Shown here: in pieces, positions 42,534-50,687 of the stretch | How the letters are laid out: every line of letters starts with the position of its first letter | How positions within the stretch are numbered: position 1 is the first letter of the stretch | Assembly: GCA_902168205.1 (NCBI GenBank) | Contig: CABHOK010000018.1 | Span: 124,001 to 188,000, forward strand | Direction: 5' to 3' | Length of the DNA: 64,000 nucleotides | Source: an uncultured Chitinophaga sp. | Lineage (GTDB): Bacteria > Bacteroidota > Bacteroidia > Cytophagales > Cyclobacteriaceae | Notes under the pieces: model-generated | The model's database searches: none | What the model was told of the DNA's origin: nothing | What the model saw: only the letters and a program-made list of their open reading frames with translations | Translations under genes and position numbers: made by a program

Positions 42534-42580
42534 ACAATCTTGTAATCTTATAATTTTTCAATCTTGCAATTTTTGAATCC
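42534..42580. repeat. Family G repeat (AATCTTATAATTTTTCAATC)
   Basis: TACAATCTTGTAATCTTATA followed by TTTTTCAATCTTGCAATTTT; resembles 36387-36426. Confidence 0.45.
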
Positions 42581-42646
42581 TCCCGTAACTTGCTGACTAA
42601 CAATCATTAGTTCTAATAAATTTTCGAAAAAAGATTTAACGGTTGC

Positions 42647-42678
42647 TTGGAACTCCCCAAAAAATGATTTTATCTTTG
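42647..42678 (+). promoter_or_regulatory. Bacteroidota-type promoter of the aromatic operon
   Basis: TTG (42647-42649), a 21-nt spacer and TATCTTTG (42671-42678), which matches TAnnTTTG exactly. Transcription would start near 42684, leaving about 15 nt before the leader ATG. Confidence 0.75.
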
Positions 42679-42698
42679 GATCACAACAAGAGATACAA

Positions 42699-42761
42699 AT
42701 GAACGCAAATACCTTCTTTTACTTTTACTACTATTTTTTTAGACCCAAGACGGGACTCTAA
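42699..42761 (+). CDS. Phe/Tyr leader peptide of the pheA operon
   Basis: A 20-codon ORF (ATG AAC GCA AAT ACC, then nine consecutive aromatic codons FFYFYYYFF, then RPKTGL and TAA). Five Phe and four Tyr codons in a row are far beyond chance. The position fits a ribosome-mediated attenuation leader: promoter upstream, intrinsic terminator and pheA downstream. Codons 6-14 (42714-42740) are the control codons. The stop codon at 42759-42761 is directly beside CGGGACT, the candidate antiterminator arm. The peptide itself probably has no function. Confidence 0.9.
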   Translation: MNANTFFYFYYYFFRPKTGL

Positions 42762-42829
42762 GAGTGGTGTGTTGTTAAGAAGGATAACAGATAAACTCAG
42801 AAAAGTCCCGGCAAAACCGGGACTTTTTT
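42751..42829 (+). promoter_or_regulatory. Attenuator: terminator with competing antiterminator
   Basis: Terminator: AAAAGTCCCGG (42801-42811) pairs perfectly with CCGGGACTTTT (42817-42827) over a CAAAA loop and ends in a T-run. Antiterminator: CGGGACT (42751-42757), overlapping the end of the leader ORF, is exactly complementary to AGTCCCG (42804-42810) in the 5' terminator arm. A ribosome at the leader stop codon would mask CGGGACT and allow termination. A ribosome stalled on early Phe/Tyr codons would leave it free to antiterminate. Confidence 0.85.
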
Positions 42830-42851
42830 GCTTATAGAGACTTTTGGAAAA

Positions 42852-43694
42852 ATGGCGAAGAAGAAAAAATTAAAGATTGCAATTCAGGGTATCGCTACCA
42901 GCTTTCACGAAGTGGCTGCTCTTACCTATTTCAACGAACCGATTGAAACAGTAGAGTGTCTTTCGTTTCATCAGCTCTGCGAAAGCTTAAAGAATGGCGC
43001 CAGCGATTACGCTGTTATGGCAATAGAAAATTCGATTGCCGGAAGTATCTTACCTAACTACTTTCTGCTACAGGATTATCACTTTAATATAATAGGTGAA
43101 TTATACCTTCCGATTCACATGAATCTGCTGGTGTTACCCGGAACAAAAATTACCGATATAAAAACCATCGAGTCGCACCCGATGGCTATACGCCAGTGCT
43201 CGGAATTTTTACATTCTCTCAATGGTGTAGAGATTCGCGAAAGCGATGACACAGCGCTCTCTGCCAAACGGGTAAAAGAACTTAAACTCAAAAACACAGC
43301 GGCTATAGCAAATGAGTTTGCTGCGAAGAAATATGGTTTAACCATTCTCGAAAAACGAATTGAGACGCACAAGAAAAACTTTACACGCTTCCTCGTATTG
43401 GCGAAACGCAGCAACGGTAAAATTGAAAGTAATAAAGCTTCGTTGTGTTTTGAAGTAGCCAACGAAGTAGGAAGTCTGGCAGATGCACTGATGACTTTCA
43501 AGACCAACAGCATCAACTTAACAAAGATCCAATCTATACCGATCATCGGCAGACCAAGCGAATACTCCATACACATCGATGTAGAATGGAAAAGACGCAA
43601 GAACTACGACACTGCTATGCAGGAGATTATACGGCAAGTGAAGAATCTCAATGTGCTGGGAGAGTATAAGAAGGCGAAGATTGAGTATAGATAA
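42852..43694 (+). CDS. pheA: Prephenate dehydratase
   Basis: 280 residues from ATG 42852; the frame extends to the terminator T-run but has no earlier ATG. Monofunctional type. The PDT domain (~5-190) has IAIQGIATSFHEVAAL, YAVMAIENSIAGSI, IESHPMAIRQCSEFL and the catalytic NFTRFLVLAK (TRF motif). A C-terminal ACT domain (~200-278) contains EVGSLADALMTFKTNSINLTKIQSIPIIGRPSEY, in which the usual ESRP is GRPS, so Phe feedback may differ. It converts prephenate to phenylpyruvate. First structural gene after the attenuator. Confidence 0.96.
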   Translation: MAKKKKLKIAIQGIATSFHEVAALTYFNEPIETVECLSFHQLCESLKNGASDYAVMAIENSIAGSILPNYFLLQDYHFNIIGELYLPIHMNLLVLPGTKITDIKTIESHPMAIRQCSEFLHSLNGVEIRESDDTALSAKRVKELKLKNTAAIANEFAAKKYGLTILEKRIETHKKNFTRFLVLAKRSNGKIESNKASLCFEVANEVGSLADALMTFKTNSINLTKIQSIPIIGRPSEYSIHIDVEWKRRKNYDTAMQEIIRQVKNLNVLGEYKKAKIEYR

Positions 43695-43880
43695 AGTCGG
43701 GAAGAGCGAAAGACGGGAAGTCGGAAAGACGAATGCAGAACCGGAGTGAAATATATAGAATAATTAAAATATAGGTATAGGTAGTAAGGAAATTAGAAGA
43801 TGAACGAACCGGGAAGGTCTAAATGGTAACAAACCTTGAAACAACTTTCCGACTTCCGGACTCTTTAACTTTCGGACCCT
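43695..43880. repeat. Family B repeats inside the aromatic operon
   Basis: GGAAGTCGGAAAG (43716-43728) and CTTTCCGACTTCC (43845-43857) are an exact 13-nt inverted pair. Further units (AGTCGGGAAGAGCGAAAG, GGACTCTTTAACTTTCGGAC) flank them. The pair lies between pheA and the aminotransferase and is transcribed with both. Confidence 0.7.
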
Positions 43881-43954
43881 CTCAGAAAAAGATAGAAGCA
43901 TCAAGCCGTACGTACTACAAAAACAACTTTCTGTCTTCACAAAGAATAAGGAAC

Positions 43955-45151
43955 ATGATAAAAACAGCTAACAGAATCGCCAACGTTGAAGAATATTACT
44001 TCAGTAGAAAACTTGCTGAGGTGAGAGGATTGGATACACCAGAGTTGCGTGTTATCAACCTCGGTATAGGTAGTCCGGATCAGGCGCCATCGTCTAATGC
44101 TATAGATGCATTGATCGCGTCTGCGAAAAATCCGGCTAACCACGGCTACCAGAACTATAAAGGTATACCGGCATTCAGAAAAGCGATCGCTGATTTTTAC
44201 AAGACTACTTATAATACTTCAATCGATCCGGAGACCATGATCCTTCCGCTGATGGGATCGAAAGAAGGTATCATGCACATCGCCATGGCATTTGTAAATG
44301 AAGGTGAAGAAGTATTGATACCAAATCCCGGCTATCCTACGTATTCATCAGTAGCAAATTTAGTGGGTGCTAAACTTCGTCCGTACGATCTGCGCGAAGA
44401 CCTCAACTGGGGCATTGATATAGCAGCTCTGAAGAAAAGCGATCTCTCGAAAGTAAAGATCATGTGGGTAAATTTCCCGCACATGCCAACGGGTAGAGTA
44501 GCAACACGGGCTGAATTAAAGGAGCTCGTAGATCTGGCGCGTGAACACCAGTTCCTCATTGTAAATGATAACCCTTATAGTTTAGTGCTCAATGAAAATC
44601 CCATGAGTATACTTTCGATAGAAGGTGCTGATGAAGTGGCGTTGGAACTGAACTCCCTGAGTAAATCGCACAACATGGCAGGCTGGCGCCTTGGTTGGGT
44701 AGCTGGTAAAAAAGAATTTATCGATGCTGTGCTCAAGGTAAAAAGCAACATGGATTCAGGGATGTTTCTCGGCTTGCAGCATGCCGCTACGGAAGCATTG
44801 AATAATGGCAAAGAATGGTTTACATCATTGAATAAAGTATATGCTGAACGTAAAGAAGTTGCCAGGCAAATACTCGATGTACTCGGATGCACGTACTCAA
44901 ACGATCAGTCAGGATTGTTTGTGTGGGCAAAGGCTCCTGCGCATATAGCAGATGTTGAGAAGTGGATTGACGAAATCCTGTATGGAACAAAAGTATTCAT
45001 CACACCGGGTTTCATCTTTGGTGAAGGCGGCAGAAGATATATACGTATATCACTTTGCTGCACGGTTGAATCTCTGAACCAGGCGCTGAACCGGATCAAT
45101 GAATTTTTGAAAAAGTCGCCAGCAGAAAAACTGTCTGCGGCAAAAGCATAG
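43955..45151 (+). CDS. PLP aminotransferase for aromatic amino acids (class I)
   Basis: 398 residues from ATG 43955 (MIKTANRIANVEEYYFS). The longer frame from 43823 reads through repeat DNA, which decides the start. Fold-type I aminotransferase: INLGIGSPDQAPS, NHGYQNYKGIPAFRKAIADFY, PNPGYPTYSSVANLVGA, VNFPHMPTGRVA, and the PLP lysine Lys237 in NSLSKSHNMAGWRLGWVAG. From its operon position it should transaminate phenylpyruvate and 4-hydroxyphenylpyruvate (or prephenate to arogenate); similarity alone only places it near LL-DAP/alanine-type enzymes. Confidence 0.92.
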   Translation: MIKTANRIANVEEYYFSRKLAEVRGLDTPELRVINLGIGSPDQAPSSNAIDALIASAKNPANHGYQNYKGIPAFRKAIADFYKTTYNTSIDPETMILPLMGSKEGIMHIAMAFVNEGEEVLIPNPGYPTYSSVANLVGAKLRPYDLREDLNWGIDIAALKKSDLSKVKIMWVNFPHMPTGRVATRAELKELVDLAREHQFLIVNDNPYSLVLNENPMSILSIEGADEVALELNSLSKSHNMAGWRLGWVAGKKEFIDAVLKVKSNMDSGMFLGLQHAATEALNNGKEWFTSLNKVYAERKEVARQILDVLGCTYSNDQSGLFVWAKAPAHIADVEKWIDEILYGTKVFITPGFIFGEGGRRYIRISLCCTVESLNQALNRINEFLKKSPAEKLSAAKA

Positions 45152-45154
45152 TAT

Positions 45155-46075
45155 ATGAAAGTTACAGTTATAGGTTTGGGATTGATCGGAGGCTCCATCG
45201 CGATAGACTTGCGCAAGGCAGGTGTTGCTACGGAGTTAACCGGTGTTGACCTGAATGCTGAACACGGCCAGAAAGCAGTAGCCCTGGGGTTGGTTGACAA
45301 AGTGGAGACGGAGGATAAAGCACTGCAAAACGCTGATATCGTTATCCTCGCTATACCGGTTAACGCCATGTGCCAGTTGTTGCCTTCGTTACTGGATGCC
45401 GTTAAATCTACAGCTGTAGTGATCGATACCGGGTCAACCAAGAATCTCATTTGTCGCTCGGTAGCCAATCATCCGAAACGTGAGCAACTGGTAGCGGCAC
45501 ACCCGATCGCGGGTACTGAGAACTCCGGACCGGAAGCTGCCTTCAGCGGGTTGTTCCGTAACAAGACCAACATCATCTGCGAAAAAGAAAGATCATCCGA
45601 TCATTCATTGGAAGTTTCCATGCGTGTATTCAATGCGTTGGGTCTGCGTACCATCTTTATGGAACCGGAAGAGCACGATAAACACGTAGCGTATGTATCG
45701 CACTTGTCGCACGTGAGTTCGTTCCTGCTCGGACAAACTGTATTGGACATTGAGAAGGACGAGAAAAATATATTCGCCCTGGCAGGCAGCGGTTTTGCAT
45801 CGACTGTTCGTCTCGCGAAGAGCTCTCCTGAAATGTGGGCACCCATCTTTGAACAGAACCTTGAATATCTCAGTCAGGCATTGCTGGAGTATATCATGCA
45901 CCTGCAGCGGTTCCACTACTACCTGATGAAGCGCGACATAAAAGAACTCAATCGCATTATGTCGAGCGCCAACGAAATACGCAGGGTGCTCGATGGTATA
46001 GAGCTGAAAACAAAAAGTCAGCAAAGTGAAACACATATCATCGAGCCTAACAACAACGGATCAACTAAAAATTAA
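45155..46075 (+). CDS. tyrA: Prephenate dehydrogenase
   Basis: 306 residues. NAD(P)-binding start VTVIGLGLIGGSIAIDLRKAG; the prephenate domain shows VIDTGSTKNLICRSV, LVAAHPIAGTENSGPEAAFSGLFRNKTNIIC with His and Ser/Thr ligands, HDKHVAYVSHLSHVSSFLLG, and the helical dimer domain. It converts prephenate to 4-hydroxyphenylpyruvate for tyrosine. No ACT or chorismate mutase domain is fused. It starts 3 nt after the aminotransferase stop. Arogenate specificity cannot be excluded. Confidence 0.96.
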   Translation: MKVTVIGLGLIGGSIAIDLRKAGVATELTGVDLNAEHGQKAVALGLVDKVETEDKALQNADIVILAIPVNAMCQLLPSLLDAVKSTAVVIDTGSTKNLICRSVANHPKREQLVAAHPIAGTENSGPEAAFSGLFRNKTNIICEKERSSDHSLEVSMRVFNALGLRTIFMEPEEHDKHVAYVSHLSHVSSFLLGQTVLDIEKDEKNIFALAGSGFASTVRLAKSSPEMWAPIFEQNLEYLSQALLEYIMHLQRFHYYLMKRDIKELNRIMSSANEIRRVLDGIELKTKSQQSETHIIEPNNNGSTKN

Positions 46076-46112
46076 TATATACTATAAATAGTCTAACACT
46101 GCTCAAAATATT

Positions 46113-47216
46113 ATGAAACACTCTTTGAAACTCGAATCAATCTCTTCATGGTTACCAACCGCCAGCAAGCCTGTTATTATCAGCGGCCCTTGCAGTGCAG
46201 AAACCGAAGAGCAAACAGTAGCAACAGCAAAACAATTAGCAGCTACCGGTAAGGTGCATGCATTGCGCGCAGGTATCTGGAAACCACGTACAAGACCTGG
46301 TCAGTACGAAGGTTCCGGTGAAGAAGGATTGAAGTGGCTGGCACAAGCCAAGAAAGAAACAGGCTTACCAATCACTACCGAGGTAGCAAACGCAGCACAC
46401 GTAGAAGCAGCATTGAAAGCAGGTGTAGATATACTTTGGATCGGTGCCCGCACAACGGTAAACCCGTTCTCGGTACAAGAGGTTGCAGACTCTTTGAAAG
46501 GTGTAGATATACCGGTAATGGTAAAGAACCCGATCAACCCGGATCTTGAACTTTGGATCGGTGCCCTTGAGCGTCTTAACAAAGCAGGTATTACCAAGAT
46601 GGCAGCTATACACCGCGGATTCTCTTCATTCGAAAAAGGTCCGTTCCGTAACGCTCCGATGTGGGACATGGGCATTGAACTGAAAACCCGTATTCCTGAA
46701 TTGGACATCATCTGTGATCCTAGTCACATCGCAGGTAACCGCGAACTCATTGCATTGATCTCTCAAAAAGCACTTGACCTTGATATGGCTGGTTTAATGA
46801 TCGAAAGTCATATTAACCCGGATGCTGCATGGAGCGATGCGAAACAACAAGTGACACCTTCTGTGCTGGGTAAAATTGTGGAAGGCCTGGTGGTGCGTAC
46901 CGTTTCTTCTGACAACAAAACATTCAAAGATACCCTGAGTGTATTGCGTGAACAGATCGACCATTTAGATGATGAGATCATGTCGAAGCTTGCGTCTCGC
47001 ATGAAGATCTCCGAGAAAATAGGACAGTATAAAAAGGACAACAACGTTACGATCCTGCAGGTAAACCGCTGGGAAGAGATCATTCAAACCCGCATTACAC
47101 TTGGTAAGGCAATGGGACTGAATGAACAATTTACAAGCGAACTGTTGAAATTGATCCACAATGAATCGATCCAGATTCAGACAAAAGTGATGAACAAAGT
47201 AGAAGAGCGCGTTTAG
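46113..47216 (+). CDS. Bifunctional DAHP synthase / chorismate mutase
   Basis: 367 residues. N-terminal type I-beta DAHP synthase (~1-265): SKPVIISGPCSAETEEQ, ALRAGIWKPRTRPGQYEGSGEEGLKWL, DILWIGARTTVNPFSVQ, VKNPINPD, CDPSHIAGNRELI. C-terminal AroQ chorismate mutase (~270-367): LREQIDHLDDEIMSKLASRMKISEKIGQYKK with the catalytic Arg/Lys/Glu helix. Fusing the first enzyme of the shikimate pathway with the branch-point mutase lets chorismate or prephenate control carbon entry. Last gene of the Phe/Tyr operon. Confidence 0.95.
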   Translation: MKHSLKLESISSWLPTASKPVIISGPCSAETEEQTVATAKQLAATGKVHALRAGIWKPRTRPGQYEGSGEEGLKWLAQAKKETGLPITTEVANAAHVEAALKAGVDILWIGARTTVNPFSVQEVADSLKGVDIPVMVKNPINPDLELWIGALERLNKAGITKMAAIHRGFSSFEKGPFRNAPMWDMGIELKTRIPELDIICDPSHIAGNRELIALISQKALDLDMAGLMIESHINPDAAWSDAKQQVTPSVLGKIVEGLVVRTVSSDNKTFKDTLSVLREQIDHLDDEIMSKLASRMKISEKIGQYKKDNNVTILQVNRWEEIIQTRITLGKAMGLNEQFTSELLKLIHNESIQIQTKVMNKVEERV

Positions 47217-47241
47217 TTACGCGATTAAACACCTATAGATT

Positions 47242-47276
47242 GAAGCGGGTTGCGTATGCGGCCCGCTTCTTTTTTT
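47242..47276 (+). terminator. Intrinsic terminator of the aromatic operon
   Basis: GAAGCGGG (47242-47249) pairs with CCCGCTTC (47262-47269) and is followed by seven T residues. Confidence 0.93.
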
Positions 47277-47376
47277 AACAGGATTCAATTGCTTTTGCAA
47301 GAAAATATTACACCCGGCCGGAGTCATCGTATCTCTTTTATTATTTTGAGTAATAAATCTACCGTAAGATACCTCT

Positions 47377-50300
47377 ATGATCCGCTACCTGTTGCTGGCA
47401 ATAAGCGTTGCGCTTACCCTTGCCGTTAATGCTCAGAAAATTCCGCTTATTAATTCCGGTGAAGTAATCGAACGAGCTACTGCCTTGTACGACTCCGGTA
47501 AATATGACGATGCGATTGCTAAATTCCTGACTGTCCCAAAGCGTGATACAAACTATGTATATATGCTTTCGGAACTTGCGCTGGCGTATACGGCAAACAA
47601 ACAATACGAGAAAGCAATCGCAGTGTGTGAAGAAGCACTGGCGAAGCCTTCGCTCTATAAAGCACACTTGCTGAAATCGCAGGCTATCGCTACCGATAAG
47701 AAAGGCGACTTTGATAAATCGGTAGTGCTGTTCAACAAAGCGATTGAACAATACCCGTTCGATGTCTCATTCGTCTATAACCTGGGTATAACCTATTACA
47801 ATCATAAAGATTACGATAAAGCCATCGACTGCTTTTTTAAAGTACTTAACGTAAATCCGTTTCATGCCGGAAGTCACCTGAACCTGGGCCGTATAGCGGT
47901 AGGACAAGGCCGTAAAACACATGCTATGTTTTCATTTGGTATGTACCTCGGTGTAAGCAACACCGATAACTCGGTGCTGGTATATGCCGATAAATTTTTG
48001 TCGAACCAGATACAGGATGAAAGTACGTTACCGGCTATAGGTACCAACGGCTGTGAAAAGCTGGACCAGATCATTCGCGCCAAAGTTGCTATGGAAGAAA
48101 AATTCAAAACCAAGACAGGTGTTTCTGCTCCTGTAGTAAAACAATATGAAATGTTCTTCGAGCAGCTTGGTATCATCAATACATCAACCGATGATCGTTG
48201 GGTAAATTACTATCTGCCGATCTATAAAGCCATTAAAGAAAGTAATATGATGGAGCCATTCCTCTTTCATATACTCGCTTCGGCCGACAATGATGTGGTA
48301 AAGAAGTGGCGCAAGAAAAATGAAAAATCACTAAACAGTTTCTACACAGTTGCCAATGTGGAGATGAAGAAGAAGCGCGAAATGCTGAATGCTCCACAGG
48401 CTGGCTTTGATAAGCCTATACCTGCGTGGTATGACGACAGCAACCGATTAGATGCACTGGGCGTAGAGCAAGGTGAAAAACGCATGGGCCACTGGGTATA
48501 TTTCCATAATAACTCAGAGCGCTCTGCCGAAGGACACTATAATAACAATGGCGACAAGATCGGTGTCTGGAAATATTACCTGAACACCGGTGCTCTGAAG
48601 AGTCTGGAAAATTATGATAACGGAGAAGTAACGCTCTATTACCCGGATGGTACCAAACGTCAGCACTTCTTTTTAAAGAGTGGAGAGATTGATGGAATCG
48701 TAGAGCTATACAATCGCTGTGGAGGTCTGCGTGAGAAACTGGTATATAAAGCCGGCAAACGCAACGGAAAAGGACAGTCGTTTTACCCGAATGGAAAAAC
48801 GGATATGTCGTATGAGTATATAGATGACAAAGGTACAGGTGAGTTTCTGGGATATTATGAAGGTGGTCAGCTCTTCAATAAAACCATCTATAAAAACGAT
48901 CTGCGCGAAGGTCCGTATGTAGAATACCACGCGAACGGCAAGGTGAAAATCAAAGGCAACTATATCAATAATAAATCAGAAGGCGAATGGAATTACTACT
49001 ATAGCAACGGTAAGCCGGAAAAGACCGGGCACTTCAAGGCGGGTAATTCTGTTGATGAATGGACGTTCTATAATACACATGGTGTAGTTATTGAAAAGAG
49101 AAAGCTTAATGCCGCCAGCGAATTTCACGGTGATGATATATTCTACGCTGATGGAAAAGCATCGGCAGTGAAAACGTATAAGAACGATGTACTCGTGAAA
49201 GTGGTATACTATAATCCAGAGGGCAAAGAAATCGGTAAGTCGGAGAACAACAACGGCACATTTACCACAAAAAGTTATTATACCCATGGACAGTTAAGTG
49301 CTGAAGGTGCCTATAAAAAAGGACTCCCGGAGGGTACGTGGAAATATTATCAGCCGGAAGGACGCAAGTTCAGTGAGTATACGTATGTGAATGGGCTCGT
49401 GCAGGGAGAAGCTGTAGAGTACTTTCGCAACGGTCAGAAGAAATATATATTCAAGTACGTTGACGATCGTCTTCATGGTTATTTTCAGGAGTTTTATCCC
49501 AATGGTAAAATTAAAGAAGAAGGATGGATGCAGGATGGCGAGCGCCAACAGCAATGGCTGGCCTACTATCCGGATGGTGTCGTTGAATCCGATGCCTTCT
49601 ACCTGAACGGAGAATTGACCGGTGAGTATACGGAGTATAATACCGATGGAAAGATTGGCGCTGTAACGGTATATGATAACGGCTACATCGAAAACCTCAC
49701 AAACTACAATGCCAAAGGTGAAGCAATATCGCGCAAGCGCAAGGAAGATACGAAACAGGTATATGAAACGTTTTTTGCCTCCAAGAAGCCTGAGTCAAAG
49801 TTCGAGATACAATGCGGTAACTATACTGGTGCGGCTACGCGCTGGTTCCCGGATGGAAGCCTGTTCTATACCTACGGCATGCTTGGCGGAAAAAGACATG
49901 GTATGTATAAATATCATGAACTCAATGGACAGTTAAGTCATGAAGTGTTATACCTGAACGGACAGCGTGAAGGTATATGGAAATCGTATTACAGCAACGG
50001 CCAGCTGGATTACCAGGGCAAGTACGTGCAAGGCAATAGTGACAGCACCTGGACATTTTACTACATGCACGGCAAGGTTTCATCTACAATAGAATATGCA
50101 AAAGACGAACGCCATGGTATAGCACGCTATAATTCAGCTGAAGGTTCACCTGTACTGGAGAAACTGTACAGCGAAGGCGACCTTATCGCGTACCGTGCAG
50201 CTGATGCTGCCGGAGCATTTGGGGCGTGGATTCCGTTTACGGCAACCACAACCGAGATAAAGGCGACATTCCCGAACGGCACAACTGCGATTGAAGAACA

Positions 50301-50610
50301 CTATAAGGATGGCGCACTGGATGGTGCCAAGCGTATATACTTTGCCAACGGTAAACTATACAGTGAGTATAACTATAAATATGGTGATTACGAAGGCGCT
50401 TATGCGATATACTACCCGAGCGGAAAGATCCGTGAGAAAGGCGAGTATAAAGATGATGAGTTCCATGGCGTTGTGGAAGAGTATAACGAGGACGGCTCAC
50501 TGTTGAAATTGGAAACTTTTCAGAGAGGCATTCGCAACGGTAAGGCTGTTGTAAACAAGAAAGGAGCGAAGTCTCAAACCATTAATTTCTGGTGGGGTAT
50601 ACCGGAATAG
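47377..50610 (+). CDS. Large exported TPR and MORN-repeat protein
   Basis: 1077 residues with signal peptide MIRYLLLAISVALTLAVNAQ. Residues ~25-190 contain TPR repeats (ALYDSGKYDDAIAKFLTV, ALAYTANKQYEKAIAVCEEAL, LGITYYNHKDYDKAIDCFFKVLNVNP). From ~365 to ~1065 there are about thirty MORN_2-type repeats of roughly 23 residues, each with the core (Y/F)YxNGxxxxxxxYxxGxxxGxW/Y (for example EGEWNYYYSNGKPEKTGHF, HGYFQEFYPNGKIKEEG). These proteins are surface or periplasmic scaffolds of unknown role; related repeats were annotated as YwqK antitoxins, which I do not apply here. Confidence 0.87.
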   Translation: MIRYLLLAISVALTLAVNAQKIPLINSGEVIERATALYDSGKYDDAIAKFLTVPKRDTNYVYMLSELALAYTANKQYEKAIAVCEEALAKPSLYKAHLLKSQAIATDKKGDFDKSVVLFNKAIEQYPFDVSFVYNLGITYYNHKDYDKAIDCFFKVLNVNPFHAGSHLNLGRIAVGQGRKTHAMFSFGMYLGVSNTDNSVLVYADKFLSNQIQDESTLPAIGTNGCEKLDQIIRAKVAMEEKFKTKTGVSAPVVKQYEMFFEQLGIINTSTDDRWVNYYLPIYKAIKESNMMEPFLFHILASADNDVVKKWRKKNEKSLNSFYTVANVEMKKKREMLNAPQAGFDKPIPAWYDDSNRLDALGVEQGEKRMGHWVYFHNNSERSAEGHYNNNGDKIGVWKYYLNTGALKSLENYDNGEVTLYYPDGTKRQHFFLKSGEIDGIVELYNRCGGLREKLVYKAGKRNGKGQSFYPNGKTDMSYEYIDDKGTGEFLGYYEGGQLFNKTIYKNDLREGPYVEYHANGKVKIKGNYINNKSEGEWNYYYSNGKPEKTGHFKAGNSVDEWTFYNTHGVVIEKRKLNAASEFHGDDIFYADGKASAVKTYKNDVLVKVVYYNPEGKEIGKSENNNGTFTTKSYYTHGQLSAEGAYKKGLPEGTWKYYQPEGRKFSEYTYVNGLVQGEAVEYFRNGQKKYIFKYVDDRLHGYFQEFYPNGKIKEEGWMQDGERQQQWLAYYPDGVVESDAFYLNGELTGEYTEYNTDGKIGAVTVYDNGYIENLTNYNAKGEAISRKRKEDTKQVYETFFASKKPESKFEIQCGNYTGAATRWFPDGSLFYTYGMLGGKRHGMYKYHELNGQLSHEVLYLNGQREGIWKSYYSNGQLDYQGKYVQGNSDSTWTFYYMHGKVSSTIEYAKDERHGIARYNSAEGSPVLEKLYSEGDLIAYRAADAAGAFGAWIPFTATTTEIKATFPNGTTAIEEHYKDGALDGAKRIYFANGKLYSEYNYKYGDYEGAYAIYYPSGKIREKGEYKDDEFHGVVEEYNEDGSLLKLETFQRGIRNGKAVVNKKGAKSQTINFWWGIPE

Positions 50611-50687
50611 TATACGGCTACGTTCATATTCACACGCACACATCGGTTGGCCGGGCAAGGTGCCCGCTATGTTAATCATTGAAGTAT

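Noticed and set aside
43823-43954. Extended N-terminus for the aminotransferase from 43823
   Set aside because: The extra 44 residues are translated family B repeat and have no resemblance to aminotransferases; ATG 43955 gives the normal start.
47377-50610. YwqK-type antitoxin function for the MORN protein
   Set aside because: The name derives from repeat similarity only; the protein is exported, very large and has no adjacent toxin gene.
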